A stretch of 6,092 bases of DNA, from assembly GCA_019264505.1 (NCBI GenBank), contig JAHUZY010000022.1, positions 1 through 6,092 on the forward strand, written 5' to 3'. Position 1 is the stretch's first letter; each line of letters starts with the position of its first letter. Below the pieces are notes generated by a model. The model was given only the letters and a program-made list of their open reading frames with translations, had not been told where the DNA came from and searched no databases. Positions 1-4,629 of this stretch are shown here, piece after piece. The DNA comes from Phenylobacterium sp. GTDB taxonomy: Bacteria; Pseudomonadota; Alphaproteobacteria; Caulobacterales; Caulobacteraceae. A program made the translations under genes and the position numbers.

Positions 1-438
1 GTTGAAGGCCTGACCGGTCAGGCCGGCGCCGGCGGCGCGGATGGTGTCAGTGACGTCGGTGATCTCGGTGAGGATCTCGGCCTGCTGGCCGGGGCACTGG
101 CGTTCCTGTTCCCGGGCGGTCGTCAGAAACCCGTCCTGCACATAGTCGGTCTCCGCGCTCGACAGGTCCTGGACGCAGTCGACCACGCAGTGATGGTTGG
201 TGAGCACCAGGCCCTGGCCTGAGACCACCGAGGCAGAGCAGCCATTGGTCAGTCGCACCGAGGCGGCGCGCACCTTGTCGAGCCACGGCTGGTCGATCTT
301 CACCCCATAGGCGGCCTCGACCTTGGCGGCGGGAAAGTTGTCGAAGGTCCACATGCCTTCATCGGCCTGGGCGGTCCCGGCCGAGAGACCAAACAGAAAA
401 ACGCCCGTGGCGGAGGCGGCGAGCAGGGCTGATTTCAT
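1..438 (-). CDS. Family S46 dipeptidyl-peptidase, N-terminal part (truncated by window edge)
   Basis: The gene reads leftward from an ATG at 438-436 and stays open for 146 codons to the window edge, so only the N-terminus is present. Residues 1-25 look like a Sec signal peptide: MK, a hydrophobic stretch, then cleavage after AQA before DEG. The mature start DEGMWTFDNFP, the NGCSASVVS segment (residues 65-73) and GLVLTNHHCV (76-85) are hallmarks of peptidase family S46 (DPP7/DPP11 type). His83 is the expected catalytic base, and Cys67 and Cys84 are placed for the usual disulfide. Known members are periplasmic or surface serine exopeptidases of about 700 residues that release dipeptides from peptide N-termini. 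The catalytic Asp and Ser and the residues that set specificity lie outside the window, so DPP7-like and DPP11-like preference cannot be separated. No strong Shine-Dalgarno precedes the ATG. The gene is divergent from the ABC exporter genes. Family call is firm; substrate is unknown. Confidence 0.93.
   Translation of the reverse strand, partial: MKSALLAASATGVFLFGLSAGTAQADEGMWTFDNFPAAKVEAAYGVKIDQPWLDKVRAASVRLTNGCSASVVSGQGLVLTNHHCVVDCVQDLSSAETDYVQDGFLTTAREQERQCPGQQAEILTEITDVTDTIRAAGAGLTGQAFN
7..24. repeat. 18-bp perfect palindrome inside the S46 gene
   Basis: GGCCTGACCGGTCAGGCC equals its own reverse complement over all 18 bases. A second palindrome, GCCGGCGCCGGC, overlaps it at 22-33. Both lie in the coding region of the peptidase, where they encode a Gly/Ala-rich stretch ending near residue 144. 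This may be only a codon-bias effect in GC-rich DNA, or a protein-binding site. The repeat itself is certain; any function is not. Confidence 0.6.
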
Positions 439-465
439 AGATCAACACTCATGAGAAATGGGGCC

Positions 466-483
466 TGGGCCCTAAAGGGCCCA
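466..483. repeat. Inverted repeat TGGGCCC-TAAA-GGGCCCA
   Basis: A perfect 7-bp stem with a 4-base loop lies 28 bp upstream of the S46 start. On the minus strand it would fall in the promoter or 5' leader of the peptidase gene. No U-tract follows on either strand, so it is not a normal intrinsic terminator. It could be an operator or an mRNA hairpin, and stems of this size also arise by chance in DNA this GC-rich. Confidence 0.4.
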
Positions 484-496
484 ACTGTCACAGGGC

Positions 497-538
497 GTAA
501 CAGCCGACGCGGCGGCTGGCTACGGCGAGGCCCTCGCC
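497..538. repeat. Two adjoining inverted repeats in the divergent promoter region
   Basis: CAGCCG (501-506) pairs with CGGCTG (513-518) around a 6-base loop. GTA (497-499) and TAC (521-523) add outer pairs beyond small mismatches. Directly next to it, GGCGAGG (524-530) and CCTCGCC (532-538) form a 15-bp near-palindrome with a single central base. Their position between two divergent genes fits regulator-binding sites, but no known operator was recognised. Confidence 0.35.
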
Positions 539-589
539 TTACCTCGAATTAACTTGGGTTGCAGCCCCGCTCCGGCCACTCCTGATGGC

Positions 590-595
590 AGGAGG
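590..595 (+). promoter_or_regulatory. Ribosome-binding site AGGAGG fixing the permease start at 603
   Basis: A perfect AGGAGG sits 7 bases before the ATG at 603. An in-frame upstream ATG at 585 would place this site inside the coding region, and it has no comparable site of its own. The downstream ATG is therefore preferred as the start. Confidence 0.85.
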
Positions 596-602
596 ACCGG
601 GG

Positions 603-1745
603 ATGTCACTGGCTTTGGCCACACTGATCTACGAATGGCGGCGCTATCTGGCGGCGGTGATCGCCCTGGCCTTTTCAGGCCTGCTGATCCTCGCCCAGGT
701 CGGGATGTTCACCGGCATCGTCCAGGCGGCCACCGCCACCATCGACCGCTCGCGGGCAGAGCTCATGGTCCTGCCGGCCAAGTCCGAGAGCCTGATCAAT
801 TCCGGCTCCAACGGCCTGCCCCGTCGCCTGGCGCCGGAAATGTACCTGCATCCCGAAGTGGTCCAGGTCGCCAGCCTGGACGGATCGGGCGGCCGCTGGA
901 TGAACACCCCGGAGGCCGGCGAAAAGCAGGTCACCCAGTGGATTCAGCTCGATGTCGTCGATCCCATTCCCGGCGCCGTCACCCTGCCGGTGGACTATCC
1001 CGAAGAGGTGCGCATCGCCCTGCTGGAGCCCTTCGCCGCGGTGATCGACCGCAGCAGCCAGGCGCGCATGGGCGTGACCCTCAACGACAAGGCGACGATC
1101 AACGGCAAGACCGTCACGGTCCGTGCCTTTCTCGACGGCTATCCCTCCATCAACCAGCCTTCGGTGGTGGTGTCGCGTGACACCCTGCGCCTGCTGGGCA
1201 TGGCCGACGACGGCGAAAAGGTCGGCCCGCTGATGGTCCAGATCAAGGATCCGGCCCGGGCGGTTCAGGTGCGCGACGACCTCAACGCCGTGGCTGACGG
1301 CCGCTACCGGGCCTGGACCCGGCAGGAGCTGGCCCAGGCCAATGAAGGCGCCCTGATGAAGGAGCAGATCATCGGCATCATGCTCGGCTTCTCGGTGTTC
1401 CTGGGCTTCCTGATCGGGGTCGGCATCACCTCCCAGACCCTGCGCGGGGCGATCATGGCCAACATCAAGGAGTTCGCCAGCCTGCGGGCCCTGGGCGTGT
1501 CCATGGGCGCCCTTCGCCTGATCGTCCTGGAGCTGTCCTTCTGGGTCGGCATCGTCGGCTTGGCGGCCACGGCGGTCTTCACCTTCCTCGTCTCCCTGCT
1601 GGCCCAGAGCGCGGGACTGCCCATGGGCTTCCCCGCAGGCTGGGTCATCGGGGTGGCCATCCTGCTCCTCCTCATCTCGCTGGCCTCGGGGCTGATGTCC
1701 CTGGGCGTCCTGAAGAAGAGCCAACCGGCGGACCTGCTGCGATGA
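603..1745 (+). CDS. ABC exporter permease, FtsX/DevC-like
   Basis: This is the inner-membrane permease, 380 residues, of a tripartite ABC exporter. The first transmembrane helix spans about residues 15-38. A periplasmic domain of about 210 residues follows, then three helices at about 254-278, 304-334 and 346-368. That one-plus-three layout with a large periplasmic domain is the FtsX/MacB type VII ABC fold. The segment around 289-299 (KEFASLRALGV) is the typical cytoplasmic coupling motif of this family, and the C-terminal PADLLR is also typical. Unlike MacB there is no fused nucleotide-binding domain; the ATPase is encoded by the next gene, as in cyanobacterial DevBCA. The start at 603 is chosen over 585 because of the AGGAGG. 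The protein is expected to act as a dimer that uses ATP hydrolysis to drive movement of the periplasmic domains (mechanotransmission). The substrate cannot be read from the sequence. Confidence 0.92.
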   Translation: MSLALATLIYEWRRYLAAVIALAFSGLLILAQVGMFTGIVQAATATIDRSRAELMVLPAKSESLINSGSNGLPRRLAPEMYLHPEVVQVASLDGSGGRWMNTPEAGEKQVTQWIQLDVVDPIPGAVTLPVDYPEEVRIALLEPFAAVIDRSSQARMGVTLNDKATINGKTVTVRAFLDGYPSINQPSVVVSRDTLRLLGMADDGEKVGPLMVQIKDPARAVQVRDDLNAVADGRYRAWTRQELAQANEGALMKEQIIGIMLGFSVFLGFLIGVGITSQTLRGAIMANIKEFASLRALGVSMGALRLIVLELSFWVGIVGLAATAVFTFLVSLLAQSAGLPMGFPAGWVIGVAILLLLISLASGLMSLGVLKKSQPADLLR

Positions 1746-2491
1746 CCTCTGCCCCGCACCGCGACGACGCCATCCGGGCCACCGGCCTGTCCAAGCGCTT
1801 CAAGACCGGCCGCACCTATATCGAGGTGCTGAAGTCGGTGGACTTCGACGCCCGCCACGGGGACCTGACCATGGTCATGGGACCTTCGGGCTCGGGCAAG
1901 TCGACCCTGGTGGCCTGCCTGTCTGGCCTGCTGCGTCCCGACGAGGGCCAGGTCCAGGCGCTGAACCAGGACCTCTGGGGACTGCGCACCGGACGGATCG
2001 ACCGCTTCCGCCTGGATCACTGCGGCTTCATCTTCCAGGGCTTCAACCTGTTCTCCGCTCTCACCGCCCTGGAGCAGGTGACCACCGTCCTCAAGCACAC
2101 GGGCCTGACCAAGCGCGAGGCGCGAGACCGAGCCGTCGTCGCCCTGGAGGAGGTCGGCCTCGGCCACCGGCTAAACCAGCGGCCGGCCGAGCTGTCGGGC
2201 GGGGAGAAGCAGCGGGTGGCCATCGCCCGGGCGCTGGCCAAGGCGCCGCGCCTGCTGTTCGCCGACGAGCCGACCTCGGCGCTGGACGGCGAAAACGGCC
2301 AGATCGTCATCAAGCTCCTGCAGCGGGCGGCCAAGGACCATGGGGCCGCGGTGATCTGCGTGACCCACGACCCACGGCTCGAAGCCTATGCCGACCGCAT
2401 CATCCACATCGAGGACGGCGCCATTCTCGACGACCGGCGCGTCACCTCCGGCGCGCACGCCGCGCCCCACTCCCATCTGATCGAGGCCTGA
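1742..2491 (+). CDS. ABC transporter ATP-binding protein, LolD/MacB/DevA type
   Basis: This is a 249-residue cytoplasmic ATPase that powers the preceding permease. All catalytic elements are present: Walker A GPSGSGKST (47-55), Q-loop Gln99 in FIFQGFNLF, signature LSGGEKQR (151-158), Walker B LLFADEP (171-177) with catalytic Glu176, D-loop SALD (179-182) and switch His209 in VTHD. The wording FQGFNLFSALTALEQV and the LSGGEKQRVAIARAL block are characteristic of the LolD/MacB/FtsE group that partners FtsX-fold permeases. Its ATG overlaps the permease stop codon as ATGA, which indicates translational coupling and matched expression. It has a slightly long C-terminal tail of about 20 residues, with several His and Ala, after the last predicted strand. 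I see no missing residue. Family assignment is firm, but the transported molecule is unknown. No lolC or lolE is beside it, and the HlyD partner argues against a lipoprotein-sorting role. Confidence 0.96.
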   Translation: MTSAPHRDDAIRATGLSKRFKTGRTYIEVLKSVDFDARHGDLTMVMGPSGSGKSTLVACLSGLLRPDEGQVQALNQDLWGLRTGRIDRFRLDHCGFIFQGFNLFSALTALEQVTTVLKHTGLTKREARDRAVVALEEVGLGHRLNQRPAELSGGEKQRVAIARALAKAPRLLFADEPTSALDGENGQIVIKLLQRAAKDHGAAVICVTHDPRLEAYADRIIHIEDGAILDDRRVTSGAHAAPHSHLIEA

Positions 2492-2494
2492 CCC

Positions 2495-3469
2495 ATGCCT
2501 GCCCTCCTGCGCCGCCCCGTCTTCTGGATCGTCATCGTCGCCCTCCTCGCCCTGGCCGGCGGCGGTCTGTTCCTCAAAAGTCAGTCGGACGCCCGCAAGG
2601 CCGAAGCCGCCAAGGCCGCCGAAAAGGCCGCGCCGGTCAGCCCCTATGTGGCCATCGCCAATGGCAAGGCCGATGTGGAAGGCGGCCTGATCCAGGTGGC
2701 CGCCCGCAGCGCCGGCATCGTCCGCGAAGTGCTGGTCCAGGAGGGCGACAGCGTGACCGAGGGCCAGATCCTCGCCCGCCTGGAGGATGATGAGCCCCGG
2801 CTGTCGGCCGCCCGCGCCCGGGCCGAGGTCGAGCAGGCCCGCTCCCAGATCGCCCTGACCGAGGTGGAGATCTCCACCGCCAGCCGCGAGTTCGACCGGC
2901 TCGACAGTCTGTCAGCCTCCAATTTCGTGGCCGGCCAGCGCCTCGACCAGGCCCGGGACGGCATCCGCCAGGCCCAGGCCAGGCTGCGCGCCCAGCGGGC
3001 GGCGGTCGCCACGGCCGAGGCCCGGCTGGCCGAGGCCAACTACAATCTGGAGCTCACCATCATCCGCGCCCCGGCTGACGGCGTCATTGTCCGTCGCTAC
3101 GCCAATCCGGGCTCGGGCGCCTCGACCCTGAACGTCTCCAACATGTTCGACCTGGAGCCGGCCGGCCAGCGGATTGTCCGCGCCGAGATCGCCGAGGGCG
3201 CCCTGCCCCATGTGAGCCTCGGCCAGACGGTGGAGATCGCTTCCGAGGCTGATCCGACCCAGACCTTCAAGGGTCAGGTCCTGCGCCGCGCCGCCGTCTT
3301 CGGCGCCCGCAAGCTGGTGTCCGATGATCCTACCCAGCGGGCCGACGAGCGGGTGGTCGAGGTGGTGGTGAGCGCCGACGGCGCGCCCTTCCTGGTCGGC
3401 CAGCGGGTGCTGGTGAAGTTCCTGCGCCCCGCCCAGACCGCCTCAGCCGGAGCCGTCCCGGCGACGTGA
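2495..3469 (+). CDS. HlyD/MacA/DevB-family periplasmic adaptor (membrane fusion protein)
   Basis: This 324-residue adaptor should link the ABC permease to an outer-membrane channel. Residues 9-28 form one N-terminal membrane anchor, followed by an Ala/Lys-rich linker (31-47). The first half of a lipoyl-like barrel-sandwich domain (about 65-98) includes the turn VQEGDSVTEGQILARL. A coiled-coil hairpin (about 99-185) is rich in Ala, Arg and Glu. The second lipoyl half contains RAPADGVIVRR (191-201), and a beta-barrel domain (about 226-310) ends in VGQRVLVKF. The region around 186-201 (ELTIIRAPADGVI) is a family hallmark. The gene begins 3 bases after the ATPase stop, with GAGG at 2483-2486 inside the upstream gene as its likely ribosome-binding site. 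The coiled coil is of modest length, so the partner is probably a TolC-like protein, but none is encoded here. Operon membership and family are firm. Confidence 0.94.
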   Translation: MPALLRRPVFWIVIVALLALAGGGLFLKSQSDARKAEAAKAAEKAAPVSPYVAIANGKADVEGGLIQVAARSAGIVREVLVQEGDSVTEGQILARLEDDEPRLSAARARAEVEQARSQIALTEVEISTASREFDRLDSLSASNFVAGQRLDQARDGIRQAQARLRAQRAAVATAEARLAEANYNLELTIIRAPADGVIVRRYANPGSGASTLNVSNMFDLEPAGQRIVRAEIAEGALPHVSLGQTVEIASEADPTQTFKGQVLRRAAVFGARKLVSDDPTQRADERVVEVVVSADGAPFLVGQRVLVKFLRPAQTASAGAVPAT

Positions 3470-3502
3470 GACCCCTAGCAACGCCTTGACGGAGAAGGGG
3501 TC
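3470..3502. repeat. Inverted repeat just after the adaptor stop codon
   Basis: GACCCCT (3470-3476) and AGGGGTC (3496-3502) are perfect 7-base inverted arms separated by 19 bases. No T-tract follows, so this is unlikely to stop transcription by itself. The spacer carries the TTGACG of a possible promoter, which makes an operator conceivable. Function is speculative. Confidence 0.35.
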
Positions 3503-3514
3503 AGCCGCGCACAA
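3486..3514 (+). promoter_or_regulatory. Weak candidate promoter for the SDR gene
   Basis: TTGACG at 3486-3491 matches an alphaproteobacterial housekeeping -35. At 17-bp spacing the -10 position reads GCACAA, a poor match. If it is real, the SDR could be transcribed apart from the exporter genes. If not, the SDR is read through from upstream, since no terminator was seen in the gap. Confidence 0.2.
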
Positions 3515-3551
3515 CGCCGCCAATTCCTTCACCTGACTTCGGGAGACTTCC

Positions 3552-4457
3552 ATGGCGGACATCCGCTTCGACGGCAAAGTGGCCATTGTGACGGGCGCGG
3601 GCGGCGGGCTTGGCCGTCAGCACGCTCTGGAACTGGCCCGGCGCGGCGCCAAGGTCGTGGTCAACGACCTGGGCGGATCGGTGGACGGCTCGGGCGGCTC
3701 CTCGGCCGCGGCCGATGCGGTGGTCGATGAGATCAAGGCCGCCGGCGGCGAAGCCATCTCCAACGGCTCGTCGGTCACCGACGACGCCGGCGTGGCCCTG
3801 ATGATCAAGCAGGCCATGGACCAGTGGGGCCGGATCGACATCCTGGTCGCCAACGCTGGCATCCTGCGCGACAAGTCCTTCGCCAAGATGGAGATCGCCG
3901 ACTTCGAGCTGGTGCTGAACGTCCACCTGATGGGCACCGTCAAGCCGGCCAAGGCCGTCTGGGACATCATGCGCGAGCAGAACTACGGCCGGATCGTGGT
4001 GACCACCTCATCCTCGGGCCTCTATGGCAACTTCGGCCAGTCCAACTATGGCGCGGCCAAGCTCGGCATCATCGGCTTCATGAACACCCTGCGTCTCGAA
4101 GGCGCCAAGAACAACATCCACGTCAACGCCATCGCGCCGGTGGCCGCCACGCGGATGACCGAGAACCTGATGCCCCCTGCCGTGCTCGAGCGTCTGAAGC
4201 CGGAATATGTCACGCCGGGCGTGGTCTATCTCTGCTCCGAAGAGGCGCCCACCGGCGCCATCCTGACCGCCGGCGCGGGCGCCTTCGCCCTGTCGCGCAT
4301 CTATGAGACCGAGGGCGTCTATCTCGGCGAAGGCGGTCTGTCGGTCGAGGAAGTCCGGGACAACTGGTCCAAGATCGCCGACCCCGAAGGCCAGGCGGCC
4401 TACGCCGCCGGCGGCGAGCAGAGCCAGAAGTTCTTCCGCAAGCTGTCGGGCGGCTAA
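3552..4457 (+). CDS. SDR-family (3R)-hydroxyacyl-CoA dehydrogenase-like oxidoreductase (MFE-2/HSD17B4-type)
   Basis: This is a 301-residue short-chain dehydrogenase. The nucleotide-binding motif TGAGGGLG is at 14-21, and Asp39 in VVVNDLGG favours NAD over NADP. NAG is at 101-103. The likely catalytic residues are Asn123, Ser153, Tyr166 and Lys170 (YGAAK). The wording NAGILRDKSF, SGLYGNFGQSNYGAAKLG and KNNIHVNAIAP closely matches the dehydrogenase domain of peroxisomal multifunctional enzyme type 2. That enzyme oxidises (3R)-hydroxyacyl-CoA in beta-oxidation of fatty acyl or steroid side chains. Here the dehydrogenase stands alone, with no fused MaoC-like hydratase or SCP2 domain. About 50 residues follow the core fold (from about 250), where the eukaryotic enzyme continues into other domains. 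GGGAG at 3541-3545 supports the start, 6 bases before the ATG. An 82-bp gap separates it from the adaptor gene. The subfamily is clear by recall, but the exact acyl substrate is not known. Confidence 0.88.
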   Translation: MADIRFDGKVAIVTGAGGGLGRQHALELARRGAKVVVNDLGGSVDGSGGSSAAADAVVDEIKAAGGEAISNGSSVTDDAGVALMIKQAMDQWGRIDILVANAGILRDKSFAKMEIADFELVLNVHLMGTVKPAKAVWDIMREQNYGRIVVTTSSSGLYGNFGQSNYGAAKLGIIGFMNTLRLEGAKNNIHVNAIAPVAATRMTENLMPPAVLERLKPEYVTPGVVYLCSEEAPTGAILTAGAGAFALSRIYETEGVYLGEGGLSVEEVRDNWSKIADPEGQAAYAAGGEQSQKFFRKLSGG

Positions 4458-4482
4458 ACCCCGTTCTGCACCTGATCTGATG

Positions 4483-4519
4483 ACGGGCGGCTCCCCCTGG
4501 GGGCCGCCCGTTTTCTTTT
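4483..4519 (+). terminator. Strong rho-independent terminator after the SDR gene
   Basis: ACGGGCGGC (4483-4491) pairs perfectly with GCCGCCCGT (4503-4511). The stem continues inward with a T-G pair and three C-G pairs, closing a CCT loop at 4496-4498, for 13 pairs in all. The tract TTTTCTTTT (4511-4519) follows directly on the plus strand. It lies 25 bases after the SDR stop codon and should end the exporter/SDR transcript before the MFS gene. Confidence 0.93.
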
Positions 4520-4544
4520 GGCCCTCAACCCCAAATGGGCCTTG

Positions 4545-4583
4545 CCTTGACGCAGGTGATCGCGCGTAACCTATCGGTCAAGG
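4545..4583. repeat. Inverted repeat CCTTGAC-N25-GTCAAGG around the MFS promoter
   Basis: Perfect 7-base arms at 4545-4551 and 4577-4583 face each other with centres 32 bp apart, about three helical turns. One arm overlaps the candidate -35 and the other lies near the expected transcription start. This layout would suit a dimeric or looping regulator, but the left arm may look alike only because it contains the -35 sequence. Confidence 0.35.
4547..4575 (+). promoter_or_regulatory. Candidate housekeeping-type promoter for the MFS gene
   Basis: TTGACG at 4547-4552 is a good -35. At 17-bp spacing CCTATC at 4570-4575 is a partial match to the alphaproteobacterial -10. It follows the terminator and lies about 55 bases upstream of the MFS start, where a promoter for that gene is needed. 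The predicted start of transcription would be near 4581-4584, giving a short leader. Confidence 0.5.
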
Positions 4584-4615
4584 ATAACGCCCGTCAGAGG
4601 CGTCACCATAGATCT

Positions 4616-4621
4616 GGGGAG
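4616..4621 (+). promoter_or_regulatory. Ribosome-binding site GGGGAG fixing a GTG start
   Basis: GGGGAG lies 8 bases before GTG at 4630. No in-frame ATG with a comparable site occurs near it. The first in-frame ATG, codon 37 (4738), would remove most of the first membrane helix. The GTG start is therefore well supported. Confidence 0.8.
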
Positions 4622-4629
4622 ACGCCCGA

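Larger units (their letters stand above)
439..602. other. Divergent intergenic region between peptidase and exporter operon
   Basis: This 164-bp stretch must hold the promoters of both divergent transcription units. I looked on both strands for TTGAC-type -35 elements with a suitably spaced -10 and found no convincing pair. It does contain three adjacent inverted repeats: 466-483, 497-523 and 524-538. There is also a lower-GC patch at about 546-556 (CGAATTAACTT) that could be part of a promoter. No small gene with a credible ribosome-binding site was seen. Confidence 0.6.

Noticed and set aside
47..352. A 101-codon minus-strand frame inside the peptidase region
   Set aside because: It is out of frame with the true peptidase reading frame (438 to 1), which carries the signal peptide and the TNHHC motif.
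585..602. Upstream in-frame ATG as the permease start
   Set aside because: Using it would put the AGGAGG inside the gene. The ATG at 603 has ideal 7-base spacing and gives a normal permease N-terminus.
554..1180. A 208-codon plus-strand frame overlapping the permease start
   Set aside because: It is rich in Arg, Pro, Gly and His with no family motif, and it overlaps the permease out of frame. Only the permease frame has membrane helices and an AGGAGG-led start.
675..1724. A 349-codon open frame on the minus strand opposite the permease gene
   Set aside because: Same antisense signature (His/Gln/Asp/Gly-rich, no domain motif), and it covers a well-supported FtsX-fold gene on the plus strand.
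1304..2167. A 287-codon minus-strand frame spanning the permease-ATPase junction
   Set aside because: It is antisense to two confirmed coding regions and has no recognisable domain or ribosome-binding site. It is a by-product of high GC.
1742..2491. Assigning the ATPase as LolD of the lipoprotein-sorting system
   Set aside because: The sequence is LolD-like, but the partner genes are a single DevC-like permease and a HlyD-type adaptor. Lol systems have LolC/LolE permeases and no HlyD-type adaptor.
3470..3502. The inverted repeat after the adaptor gene as an intrinsic terminator
   Set aside because: The loop is 19 bases and no T-tract follows, unlike the clear terminator at 4483-4519.
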